Of a stretch of 64,000 bases of DNA, positions 41,639-50,056 are shown piece by piece. The DNA comes from Nocardia testacea NBRC 100365. Its GTDB lineage: Bacteria; Actinomycetota; Actinomycetes; Mycobacteriales; Mycobacteriaceae. The stretch covers positions 123,330 to 187,329 of the forward strand of contig NZ_BAGJ01000088.1 of NCBI RefSeq assembly GCF_000308775.1, given 5' to 3'. Below the pieces are notes generated by a model that was given only the letters and a program-made list of their open reading frames with translations, made no database searches and was not told the origin of the DNA. Made by a program: the position numbers and the translations under genes. The first letter of the stretch is position 1. Every line of letters begins with the position of its first letter.

Positions 41639-42176
41639 ATGACAGCCAACAATATAGAATCCGGGACGCACCAGGCTGAAGATGAGCTGGCCAAGTGGAT
41701 CGGCCTGTACCAGCAAGTGCAGCTCCCAAGTAGTTACGAATCGTGGGTGCACCGCAGCTTCGCCGATCTGATCGCGGCGCGCGGACGATTCTTTCGAGCC
41801 GAGCCCTGGGCCATCCCGGAGCCGCACCCTGGCCGGCAGGGGCAGTGCTTCCGCGCAGCTAACGAATGGGCAGATCGCCAGGGCTGGATCTACGTCGAAG
41901 GATTTGCGTTTCTTCCCACGGCACCGGTGTTCATGAGCGTGATTGATTATGCATGGTGCCTCACAGAGAACGGCCACGTCGCCGACCCAGCACTGGAAGA
42001 TGGTCAAGCAGATGGATACTTCGGCGTCCCGGTGACCCACGACTTTCGCCGCCAGCGGAGAATACGTCGGGGCGCCTGACGCCTTGTTCACCGCAGATCC
42101 CAGCAACCCGATTGCCGGCTATGCCACCGATATCCTCCGACACGGCATCCCGCTGGCGGCGCTCGCGGTTCGTTGA
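41639..42176 (+). pseudogene. Hypothetical protein with apparent 3' frameshift
   Basis: The ATG at 41639 (GGAGG upstream) opens a frame that ends at 42079 (146 residues). It contains GRQGQCFRAANEWADRQGW, IYVEGFAFLP and YAWCLTENGHVADPALEDG, the pattern of a widespread family (YVEG...HAWC...G.VvDPtw...YfGvPf) of unknown or transglutaminase-like function. After YFGVPVTHDF the tail turns basic, while the next frame reads ASGEYVGAPDALFTADPSNP and IAGYATDILRHGIPLAALAV to a stop at 42176, as expected for the family. One extra base near 42048 explains this. Confidence 0.6.
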
Positions 42177-42213
42177 CAGGATCATCAGTCATACGTGATT
42201 GAGTTACCACCGG

Positions 42214-42241
42214 GGGTGTCCAGGTGTCTACCTGGACACCC
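42214..42241. promoter_or_regulatory. Perfect 12-bp inverted repeat before module 2
   Basis: GGGTGTCCAGGT and its complement ACCTGGACACCC flank a 4-base centre (GTCT). Module 1 keeps the right arm exactly (CTGGACACCC, 24594-24603) but a weak left arm. The sequence could be a recombinase core site or a terminator/operator. Confidence 0.6.
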
Positions 42242-42268
42242 ATTTTCCCCTCAACGCCGTGACCTGCG

Positions 42269-42293
42269 TTTTCACCCCCAGCGGGGGTGAAAA
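42269..42293. promoter_or_regulatory. Inverted repeat ahead of AbrB-like gene 2
   Basis: TTTTCACCCCC (42269-42279) and GGGGGTGAAAA (42283-42293), perfect 11-bp arms with a 3-base centre, ending 2 bases before the GTG at 42296. Counterpart of 24632-24654; the centre length differs (3 vs 5) while the arms are kept. Confidence 0.72.
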
Positions 42294-42295
42294 TT

Positions 42296-42829
42296 GTGAC
42301 CGACGACACACTGCGGCCGTTGCTTCCCTCCTTCTCTGCCGGACCTGGCTTGGGCGATTCGTCCGTCTTCGCCTCGGGTCCCGCCCTGCCGATGGCGACC
42401 CTCGAGGAGCCCGTGCGGTCAAGGGCCGTGCACAGCATCCGGCCCGTCGACACCAACGGGCGTGTCGTCGACAAAGCCATCGTCGACGCCCTCGACTGGC
42501 ACCCCGGCGACCTGCTGTCCTGGCGCGTCACCGGTGGCCTCGTCCAGATCACCCGCCCCGGACACGGCCGCCGCGGCGTCACCAAATACGGCCACATCTC
42601 GATCCCGGCCGCCGTCCGCCACGCCGCCGGAATCCGCATCCGCGAGCGGGTCCTGCTTGCCGCCGACCCCGACCAAGCGTTGCTGGTCGTCTATCCCACC
42701 GACGTCGTCGACGACATCCTCGCCCGCCGCTTCGCAGAAGGGCACCCGAATGACTGCCCGTTTCGCACCGACCTTCGCAGAGTTCATCCCGGCCGCGATC
42801 GAGCGGATGCCCGCGGGCCGCACCCGTGA
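42296..42829 (+). CDS. AbrB/SpoVT-like protein, module 2, with read-through C-terminal extension
   Basis: 177 residues. Over its first ~145 residues it is nearly the same as the module 1 protein (VDTNGRVVDKAIVDALDWHP, KYGHISIPAAVRHAAGIRIR). Near the end, module 1 has GAAGGAGCACCCCGATGA while this copy has GAAGGGCACCCGAATGA, one base fewer, so the stop is missed and the frame runs on for about 27 codons inside the recombinase gene (CPFRTDLRRVHPGRDRADAR). The added tail is out-of-frame recombinase sequence and unlikely to be selected. The DNA-binding part should still fold. Confidence 0.7.
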   Translation: MTDDTLRPLLPSFSAGPGLGDSSVFASGPALPMATLEEPVRSRAVHSIRPVDTNGRVVDKAIVDALDWHPGDLLSWRVTGGLVQITRPGHGRRGVTKYGHISIPAAVRHAAGIRIRERVLLAADPDQALLVVYPTDVVDDILARRFAEGHPNDCPFRTDLRRVHPGRDRADARGPHP

Positions 42830-43703
42830 GCACTACTGCACCTACTGGCACAAGATCCTGGCCCAACCCGGTTGGGGTGAGCGGCGACTGGACGAGCCCA
42901 CCACCGCGGATCTGCAGGTGCTGTGTGAACAGATCCGCGCCGCCCGAGTCATCCGGCGTTCCGACCGCGGCGGCAACGACGTCGTGCGCCACGTCATCGA
43001 TGCGCTGCGCAAGTTGTACCGGCAGGCCGAGGACAGTCGTCTCGTCGACCCTCGCGACAATCCCGCGACCCGGCTGACCAAACCCAAACGCACCCGATCG
43101 AACCGCCGGGCCCTGCCCACCGATCTGTTGGCGCAACTCGTCGAAGTCGCCGCGACCACTGGCAATGATCCCGAGCTGGACAGCCTGATCCTGCGCCTGC
43201 ACACCGAAACCGCCTGCCGCCGCGCCGGAGCTCTCGCCTTGCGACCGCAGGACCTGGACCCGGTGCAATCGGTGATTTTGCTGCGAGAAAAAGGCGGCAC
43301 CCAACTGTGGCAACCCATCTCACCCACCCTCATGCAAGCCCTGTGCCGCCACGCCGAACAACGCGGCGCGCCCGCATCTGAGCCACTGCTGCGCGCACGG
43401 AACGGCACACCGATCACCCGCCGCCGCTACAACCACCTGTTCGAACGACTTGGTAAACACCTGCCGTGGGTACTTACCCACGGTATCTCGATCCATTGGT
43501 TACGCCACACCACCATCACCTGGGTCGAACGCCACTACGGCACTGCCGTCGCCCGGGAATTCGCCCGCCACAGCCAAACAGGCGGGGGAGTCACCGGCAT
43601 CTACACCACGGCAACGATCACCGAGGTCGCGACCGCGGTCGCGCGTCTGACCGGGGAACCACATCCCCTGGCCGCCACGTCCTCATCATCCGAGCCGGGC
43701 TGA
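42750..43703 (+). CDS. Tyrosine recombinase/integrase, module 2 (short N-terminus)
   Basis: 317 residues. From APTFAEFIPAAIERMPAGRT onward it differs from module 1 by only about eleven substitutions before the last dozen residues, and all catalytic residues are kept (TETACRRAGALAL, IHWLRHTTITWVERHYG, GIYTTATITEV). It lacks the ~37 N-terminal residues of module 1, because a deletion of about 110 bases joined the AbrB-like gene end to the start of the arm domain. The ATG at 42750 now overlaps the AbrB-like frame by 80 bases. It may be active, but altered at the N-terminal arm-binding region. Confidence 0.85.
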   Translation: MTARFAPTFAEFIPAAIERMPAGRTREHYCTYWHKILAQPGWGERRLDEPTTADLQVLCEQIRAARVIRRSDRGGNDVVRHVIDALRKLYRQAEDSRLVDPRDNPATRLTKPKRTRSNRRALPTDLLAQLVEVAATTGNDPELDSLILRLHTETACRRAGALALRPQDLDPVQSVILLREKGGTQLWQPISPTLMQALCRHAEQRGAPASEPLLRARNGTPITRRRYNHLFERLGKHLPWVLTHGISIHWLRHTTITWVERHYGTAVAREFARHSQTGGGVTGIYTTATITEVATAVARLTGEPHPLAATSSSSEPG

Positions 43704-43735
43704 CCGGACGCATCGAAGAAATAGGGCCGGTGCCT

Positions 43736-43765
43736 GCCGGTCTCCGCCGACCCGGAGACCGGCAC
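43736..43765 (+). terminator. Hairpin after recombinase module 2
   Basis: TGCCGGTCTCCG and CGGAGACCGGCA form a perfect 12-bp stem with a 6-base loop, 33 bases after the recombinase stop. Confidence 0.7.
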
Positions 43766-43860
43766 GCGACCGCCCAACGGCCGCCCTCCGATCGAATGCA
43801 GCCAGGCTGCGCCACCCTCCATTCGGGCGAGTAACCGCCAGGGTCGTTCGAGGCATAATC

Positions 43861-45144
43861 GTGGTCGTGTCCGATCTCGCCGATGTCGCGCTGCCGTTGA
43901 TCCGCACCCGCACCGACCTGCATCGGTGGAGTGCATCGAATGCGCACGGCCGGCAGATGCACGAGGCGGTCGACGTCCTCGACGACGCTGTGGCCGCTGG
44001 CGACGACCTGCAAGAAGTGTTCGCGGTGACGCAGAAGGCCCTCTCCGGCGCGATGAAGGTCATTGCCCGCGCCGACGATTCCAGCGGCCTCATCGGCGAC
44101 GCCGTCCGTCGCTTACTACGCCTGCACGCGGACACCGCCGCAGCTGCGAAACCACCGGCGGCCAGGCTGGTGGCATGGATGATGAAGTTCCAGTTCGAGG
44201 GCGAGGTCGACTACTTCGAACTCGACCCTCTCGTCTACGCACCCGCCCTCGGCGACAAGGGCGTCGCGTTGTATCGGAGCGCGCTGGCCGAGATCGCCGC
44301 CGGCCTCGGACCGGAACCACCCATTCCACAGTCATCGGACAGCCCACCCTGGCACACCGATCACGCGGGATGGCGGGGGTGGGCCGAGGGCCGGCATGTC
44401 CGGTCCACTCTGGAATGGAACGCTCGCCGGCTGGCGGTACTCGACCGGGACGTGGACGCGATCATCGCTACCCACGCCCGGGACCGCAAAGTCGCGGCCT
44501 GGCTGACCGAGACCGCCGTCGCGCTCGCCGAAATAGGGCACATCGATCTGGCACTGGACTGGGCGAAGGCAGGCGCTGATTTCGATAGCGGTCACCAGGC
44601 GCAGCAGGCCGGGGAATACTGGTGCAGGCTTCTCGCCGAGCACCGGCCTACCGAGGAACTCGCGGCCCGGTGGGAGGTGTTCACGCGCTGGCCCTCGGCC
44701 GATACCGCGGCCCGCCTTTATACCTGCGCCGGAGACGGGTGGCCCGGCTACCGCGACGAGATACTCGAACGGTTGTCATCGAGTCCGCGGCAGGCGGTCC
44801 TGTTCGCGCTGCAGACCTTGCGGGACGGCGAGTCAGCGTGGCGCCTGGCGCATTCATTGGAGCTGCGGGACGCCGACACCTGGAGCCGACTGGTCACCGT
44901 CTACGAAAAGATCGACCCGCTCGCCGTGCTGCCGGCGCTCACCGATCTGGTCGTCGGCGAGTTGACCGAGGCCGGGGCCCAGCATTATCAGATTGCGGCT
45001 CGCCGGTTGAAGAAGATGCGCACACTTGCCGCCGGCACCGACCAGCAGGCCGAGGTCGACCGATTCGTGCTCGAACTCCGGGAAACCCACCGCCGCCGAC
45101 CCCGGCTGCAACGCGAATTCGACCGGGCCGGACTTCCGGCATGA
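43861..45144 (+). CDS. Helical-repeat (TPR/solenoid-like, DUF6880-type) protein
   Basis: 427 residues, cytosolic, almost all helix. Pairs such as AAWLTETAVALAEIGHIDLA, LDWAKAGADFDSGHQAQQAG and RWEVFTRWPSADTAARLYTC have the small/large residue spacing of TPR-like repeats; the closing ARRLKKMRTLAAGTDQQAEV and ELRETHRRRPRLQREFDRAG resemble the end of SWIM-finger-associated/DUF6880 proteins. No zinc finger is present. The GTG at 43861 is 7 bases after GAGG. It probably acts as a protein-binding scaffold; the family name is tentative. Confidence 0.65.
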   Translation: MVVSDLADVALPLIRTRTDLHRWSASNAHGRQMHEAVDVLDDAVAAGDDLQEVFAVTQKALSGAMKVIARADDSSGLIGDAVRRLLRLHADTAAAAKPPAARLVAWMMKFQFEGEVDYFELDPLVYAPALGDKGVALYRSALAEIAAGLGPEPPIPQSSDSPPWHTDHAGWRGWAEGRHVRSTLEWNARRLAVLDRDVDAIIATHARDRKVAAWLTETAVALAEIGHIDLALDWAKAGADFDSGHQAQQAGEYWCRLLAEHRPTEELAARWEVFTRWPSADTAARLYTCAGDGWPGYRDEILERLSSSPRQAVLFALQTLRDGESAWRLAHSLELRDADTWSRLVTVYEKIDPLAVLPALTDLVVGELTEAGAQHYQIAARRLKKMRTLAAGTDQQAEVDRFVLELRETHRRRPRLQREFDRAGLPA

Positions 45145-45190
45145 ACGACGCCCACTGTAGGTCTGGACAGCGGCAGTTCAGGAAGGGGCG

Positions 45191-45890
45191 GTGCGTGCGT
45201 ACTTCGCGTGTGCACATGTTCTACTGATCGATCTGATCACCGCGGCCGCGCTCAACATCAGCGTCACTGGGTAACGGCATCTGGACTGTTCGCACGGCAC
45301 CACCGTTCTGTGGTCGCCGCTGCCGTGGGCAGGCATCACGGCCACCGAGCCTGTCAGTGGTGCGCACGTGCCGGTTGCTGCTCTCACGCACACACCCGAA
45401 CCCATGGCACCTACCGACTGGCCATCGCCATGACCCGTCCCGATCGTCGCCGACGCGTTCTGGCGTCGTTCACCACACGACGGTTCGTGGTGATCGTGGA
45501 CGCTGCCAGCGCACGTTGTCCGTGCGGACGACCACCTCGGTGTGCGCACGATTCCGACTTGCTCGGTGCGCACACTCGACTCTTCGCTCGGCACCATGCG
45601 CACGAACCGGCCCCCTCGCCCGCACACCAGACTCCCACCTGGGCTGTGCGCACGACGACCGGTTCTGGCGAACGAACACTGAACAGGTCTCCGTACCGAC
45701 GCGGAGACTGTGCGCACGCGACCGGGCGGCGGGTCTCTGCGGCACCGATCCTGGTGATCCGGATATTGGTCCTCCACCGCATCGAAGGGCTGAGCCCGTT
45801 CCGGTTCGAAGAATCCGTGATGCCCGGTTGCGTGACAGTCTGCCGGATCCTCTGTGATGCTCGGCACCCACACCCCAATGAGTCGGCATC
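45191..45890 (+). pseudogene. Decayed second copy of the DUF2637 gene
   Basis: Fragments in several frames match the intact protein at 51464-52363: LIDLITAAALNISVTG (intact: VLITAAAVSITGN), HTRTHGTYRLAIAMT (intact: HAHARGTYRLATAMT) and EGLSPF...TVCRILCDARHPHP (intact: EGLNPSQIAQR...TVSRILSDARDLR). Order is preserved on the plus strand, opposite to the intact gene, with stops and shifts between. An AGGAAGGGG ribosome site still precedes the old start at 45191. Confidence 0.7.
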
Positions 45891-45974
45891 GCCCCACGAT
45901 GATGACGAATCCCTCGAACTATCGTCGCCCGGATCGGAAACCGGCCTGTGACCGGTACACCGCAATCACTTTCC

Positions 45975-46072
45975 ACAACCCACCGGAAAGCGGTGTTGGA
46001 TTTTGATCCCGAGGTTTCACCCTGGATCGGTCACCGGCAGCGCTGTCACGTTCTCCCACACCGCGGTGTAGC
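45975..46072 (+). repeat. ~98-bp segment duplicated (inverted) at 51269-51366
   Basis: About 85 percent identical by eye to the complement of 51269-51366, including ATCCAACACCGCT and GGTGACC...GGGTGAAACC on the minus strand. In both places it sits just 3' of a DUF2637 gene or remnant. One frame reads THRKAVLDFDPEVSPWIGHR with QRCHVLPHRGV after it, so it may be the start of a lost small gene (GTG at about 45949). Confidence 0.65.
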
Positions 46073-47192
46073 AGGGCACCGTGGTGAGACCGGACCGCAG
46101 GGGTGATCCGGGTGTGGGCTGCCGAGTCGCGGTGGCCGTCGGTGAGGATGGTTGGTAGCGAGCGGAACATTTTGTTGTGCCAGCAATTCGAGGCCTCCGC
46201 ATACGGAATCCGGGCCATGCTCAGGCAGCGGCGAAGCTGTTCGCCTCTCCGCACCAGTCTCGGGACGTTCGTCCCCGGCGAAGGACGGGCCCTCCGGATA
46301 GAGCGGGCGAGGAAGAATCAGCAGACAGATTGAGTACGTCGGCTGTTACCGCTCCGTCCGAAGGGGTTCAAGGAGCCCGGCGACAGAGCCGTCGTGCCCG
46401 CGGGCGATGCCGAAAAGGGCCTTGGATAGCGGGACGAGCTGCTGCACGGGCTTGATAGGGCACCAAACCAGTCCCGACCACGGCCGACGATAGGGCCTGA
46501 GACCAGTACCGTGGCGCATCCCTGATCGGCAGGTTGCACAGACGCTCCCGTCACATGCTGACGTCGCCTGCGGCTCGGCCGAAGCGATCGGTGATTTTGT
46601 AGATTCGGTCATGTCAAACATCTTCGTCATGTAGGTCAAAACAAGAGACTTCGGGAAGTTTCTCGCCGGATTCCTCACGGCCGAGGAAGCCTGGAGGCTA
46701 TCGCCCGGGAAATTTCGTGATCAGGCGAATGGTGGGATCATTCACGGATCTTGCGCCTCGACGATGCGACCGTTCGGTAGCGCGATTGGTTCTCCGCCAA
46801 TTCAGTTCATGGCGATGTTCAGATTCAGTATGGTTTCCATTTCTCGATGCCACGCTTGCCTCATCATCAAAACCGATGAACCCACTGTCGCGCTAGAGGT
46901 ATGAGTTTCCTATTTCTGCGTATACGCGGCGAGTGGCAACCCGGAATATCTTAAAGTCCTGTAGGTTCGGGAGAAATTACCACAACCTGCGTGAATAGTT
47001 TGCCGGTCCATCGGTGCTCGCGCACCTCGGAATAGCGGGGTCGCAGGCTTCGGGCCGGCGGGGAGTGGCCGGTGGCCGAACTACGCAGCCCGATTTCTGC
47101 AACGCGGTAGCCGCTTCGAAGACGACGGCCGGGGTCGCCCGCATGCGACCCTTCATGGTCCTTCATCTGGCAGTCAGGAGCGTCGCGGTAGT
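46073..47192. other. 1.1 kb with no supported gene
   Basis: Only short, overlapping frames on both strands. Composition falls towards A/T around 46830-46960. I see no family resemblance; probably decayed island DNA. Confidence 0.5.
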
Positions 47193-47489
47193 TCAGTACT
47201 CCGCATGGTCGCCCAACGATCGGTTCCGAGGGGATGAGGTTCGCCGGTAAGAACCGACAGTGCGCAGGCGACGTCGGTGGGCGCACGATCTTGCGGCCGG
47301 TGCTCCATCCGCGCGGGGCTGTATCGGCAGACCGGAACTGCTGAGATAGGTGCCGTCGTCGTACACCCAGGTAAGTGCGGCCACGGCATCGGTGCCGTAG
47401 GGAGCGCGGTGCGAGGAAGCGGTGGCCGCGTGGCGGGCCAGGTCGGTGACCCCTTCGAGCGGAAGCCGCAGATCGATGCTCGTCCTCAT
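47193..47489 (-). pseudogene. Frameshifted hypothetical gene remnant
   Basis: From the ATG at 47489 the frame reads RTSIDLRLPLEGVTDLARHA ... AVAALTWVYDDGTYLSSSG, which has the composition of a real protein, then turns Arg/Ser-rich without pattern. In the adjacent frame, APTDVACALSVLTGEPHPLG appears at about 47222-47282, closely resembling the C-terminus of the island's recombinases (TEVALAVAHLTGEPHPLAT). It may therefore be a junction of two broken genes. Confidence 0.4.
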
Positions 47490-47752
47490 GTACTCCAAGA
47501 GCTCGGGCAGCGGCCGATCCCACAGCCGGGACCGGCCGCTGCGCTGGGGAGGTCACGGGGAGGAAATCGATGAATTGGTACCTGATGCGCCTGGGCTGGG
47601 CGCCTGAACTGCGGAAGAAGAACAGGGCTACCGGCGATCTGTTTCGCGCAGCCGGTGGCGGTAGGACGAAGAGCGGTCACTGCACTGAATGCGTCCAGCA
47701 CTCGGCAGGGTCGTGCACCCCGATGCAGGACCTCGCTTGCTTGCTGGCCGGT

Positions 47753-48337
47753 TCAGGCTGCGTCGATTGCTGCCAGCGCGAACTCGCAGACCACCGCCTC
47801 TCCGTGATGCCGGCCCTCGCACGTGATCGCCCTCAACCTGCGGTCCGGCATGGTCAACCGACGCCGCGACTGCGCTTCGAGGTCATCGATCCGGGAACCG
47901 GCGATCGCCTCGTAATGCTCGAGCTGGCCGGTGTTGTCCTCCAGCGGAGGCAGCCCCGCCGCCCGCCACATCCGGAAGTACAAGCCCACCGCTTCGGTGT
48001 TCAACGGGGCCCGCATCGACGCCTTCGACAACGCCGCCAACACTTCCGCCGCCGTCCCCGGCTGCGTCGGTGTCCCGGCCGCGATCCGATCCAGGATTTC
48101 TCGGCAGTGCGCCCGGAACAGCAGCTCGTATTCCACCCGCTGATGTGTGGGTTGCAACAGTGAGAACCCGTGCCATACCCGCGCTGCCTGTCCAGGGTGG
48201 CGTTTCTGCGCCGCCTGGATTTCTTCCTCGGACTAGTAGATGCGTTCGAACACTTCCCCCAGCCAGCCCAGCGTTTCCTCCGTCCCCGGCAGCAGCTCCT
48301 CTGCCGACGACAGTGCAGAGGTCATGGTGTTTTCCAT
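47753..48337 (-). pseudogene. Hypothetical gene interrupted by an in-frame TAG
   Basis: From the ATG at 48337: ENTMTSALSSAEELLPGTEE and LGWLGEVFERIY, then TAG (48235-48233), then in the same frame SEEEIQAAQKRHPGQAARVW, HGFSLLQPTHQRVEYELLFR, ILDRIAAGTPTQPGTAAEVL and a natural stop at 47753. Coding character is continuous across the stop, so one base change (for example CAG to TAG) split a ~195-residue helical protein. No family recognised. Confidence 0.65.
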
Positions 48338-48464
48338 CGAGGTTTGCCCTTCAAACGGGGAGGGCGGGCACACCGTAATGCGTTGCCCGCCCTTGCTTTT
48401 CACATTGAATGCGCCCAACGGTCAGCGGTGACCCTGCTGCCTTCCCTGGCGTGCAGGGCCCCGC

Positions 48465-48683
48465 TCAATCCCTGGGCGTCCTCGGGTATCGATCGGCGAC
48501 CGTCGGCTCTGCCCGGCGGTAGCAGCAGTCACCGTCTTCGTCGTGGCCGCCGACCTCCAGGTACGCCGGATACACGCGCCCGGTCGGGTCGAACGCAATC
48601 AGGGTGAGCCCGCCCCGTCGACAGCGATGTGGGCATCGTCGGGCACAGCGTTCAACCAGCGCCGAAGAGCGCCGAGAGAAAGA
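48465..48683 (-). pseudogene. Frameshifted hypothetical gene
   Basis: GGAAGGAGGG precedes a GTG at 48683. The 5' part makes sense in one frame (LGALRRWLNAVPDDAHIAVD) and the 3' part in another (LTLIAFDPTGRVYPAYLEVG, then GHDEDGDCCYRRAEPT), joined by a one-base loss near 48610. It probably encoded a small protein of about 75 residues, unknown family, upstream of and co-oriented with the TAG-interrupted gene. Confidence 0.5.
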
Positions 48684-48776
48684 CACGGACCCTCCTTCCT
48701 TGGTATGGGGCATGCCACCAAACTGTGGGCTGTGTCAATGGTCAGTAGGACCTCCCCGACCGATCAGCGCACGGAC

Positions 48777-49043
48777 TCAGGGTGGTGCGTAGTGGGGCAG
48801 GGCTCTGTCGACGGTGTTCATGATCGATATGGCGTCGTGGCCTCTACCGCGCCAGGCTTGCTGGGGCGCTATGCAGCTGAGTATGAGCCCGCACAGCAGC
48901 TGGTCTTTGGCGGCGGTGGCGGCGCGGAGTCCGACGAGATACAGGCGTTGCGCCAAGCCGTGCTCCCCGCGGTCGAATGCGAGCCATCCGGCCACCTGCG
49001 CAATCTGGCCGGCCACCGACAGCAGTCTGAGAAATACGGAGGA
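48777..49043 (-). pseudogene. C-terminal remnant of an XRE/TPR-type regulator
   Basis: FLRLLSVAGQIAQVAGWLAF, then DRGEHGLAQRLYLVGLRAAT, match the helical repeat region (L..AGQLAQLAGWmAFD.G.hglAQRyf..AL) of actinobacterial XRE-family regulators with TPR-like C-termini. A TAA lies just upstream of this segment, and the HTH domain is missing on both sides, so only a fragment of about 85 codons survives. Confidence 0.55.
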
Positions 49044-49576
49044 TTATCGTTGGGGTGTAGGCGAACGCAGGCGGCGGCCGGTGGAGATTATGGGGTCGGT
49101 GTGTTGTGCACACCGCTAACGACCTGCCGGTTGGCGGGCGAGTATCGCTGCCATGGCCGCGAAGCCGATCCATCCGCCCTGGGTGTGACGGCTGTCGCGT
49201 GATGCCGGCCGGGATCGAACCGGATCGTGCGGGCACTACGAGAGTTAGCTGATCGATGGCTATGTTTCCGCTGGAAGCGTGCCGGGTCGGGTAGCGGTCG
49301 AGCGGCGAGTTCTGCATGCATGCCGGTCCGCTATCCGGTTCGGGTGGTTGCGGAATGTGGTCGCGGTGTGGTGCCGGTTCTGGTTACGCCGATGATCGAC
49401 ACCGCAGCGCGGCGTGGACGGGCGCGTCCTGCCGCGTAGTGGCTGGAGGCGTCCAGTGAGTTCGCACAGAGCCGCGGGGGCGGGATCGAATCGAGCGTGT
49501 GCGTCGGCCCGCCGCTCCGTCCGAAAACGTTGTGCCCCAGCCAGTGAGGCCGGGGCACAACGGCGGTCGGTGACGG
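49044..49576. other. 533 bases without a supported gene
   Basis: Frames here are mutually overlapping and Arg-rich with no family features. Probably decayed sequence between the regulator remnant and the MmyB-like gene. Confidence 0.4.
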
Positions 49577-50056
49577 TCAGGTGTTCGCCGGTCCCGGGCT
49601 GGGGATGGGCAGAAGGGTGAGTAGCCAGACGTGGTCGATAATGTGGACTTTGCTCATGGTCATGGCGAACGAGAGTGGTTCGCCGGTGTCGGGGTGGCGA
49701 CGGTACAGCAGGTCGTCGGGGGATCGGCCGTCGGCGACGTCGATGGACGAGCGCCATCGGCGAGTGAATTCGTCGTGGTCGCTGAGTTGGTGCAGCAGCC
49801 TGCGGGTTTGGGCGCTGGTGCGGTAGCGGCCGGTCAGCATTCTGGTGACGGCGACGGTCTGGGTGGCTTCCCGGGTGCGGTCGAGTGCCGACCGTGCGGC
49901 GGCGTCCCCGAAGATCCAGGACAGCACCGAATCGGCCTCTCCCAGTTCCGGCCACGCGGTGCGGAAGAGCTCGTTGCAGGCCAGGACATGGTGCAGGGGA
50001 TGGGAAGCGGGACGAATCTGATGGCACGGGTAAGCCGCGACCAAGGAGTCCCGCAT
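49577..50056 (-). CDS. MmyB-like ligand-binding domain protein lacking its HTH
   Basis: 159 residues. VLACNELFRTAWPELGEADS, SVLSWIFGDAAARSALD, HDEFTRRWRSSIDVADG and YRRHPDTGEPLSFAM follow the order of the MmyB-like ligand-binding domain (normally after an XRE HTH in ~280-residue regulators). The HTH is absent: the frame opens at ATG 50056 with only a short lead. Either a truncated regulator or a stand-alone ligand-binding protein. The start codon shares the GCATGC palindrome with the divergent gene at 50055. Confidence 0.6.
   Translation of the reverse strand: MRDSLVAAYPCHQIRPASHPLHHVLACNELFRTAWPELGEADSVLSWIFGDAAARSALDRTREATQTVAVTRMLTGRYRTSAQTRRLLHQLSDHDEFTRRWRSSIDVADGRSPDDLLYRRHPDTGEPLSFAMTMSKVHIIDHVWLLTLLPIPSPGPANT

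Noticed and set aside
47570..48163. 197-codon plus-strand frame
   Set aside because: Antisense to the TAG-interrupted minus-strand gene, which has the better coding pattern.
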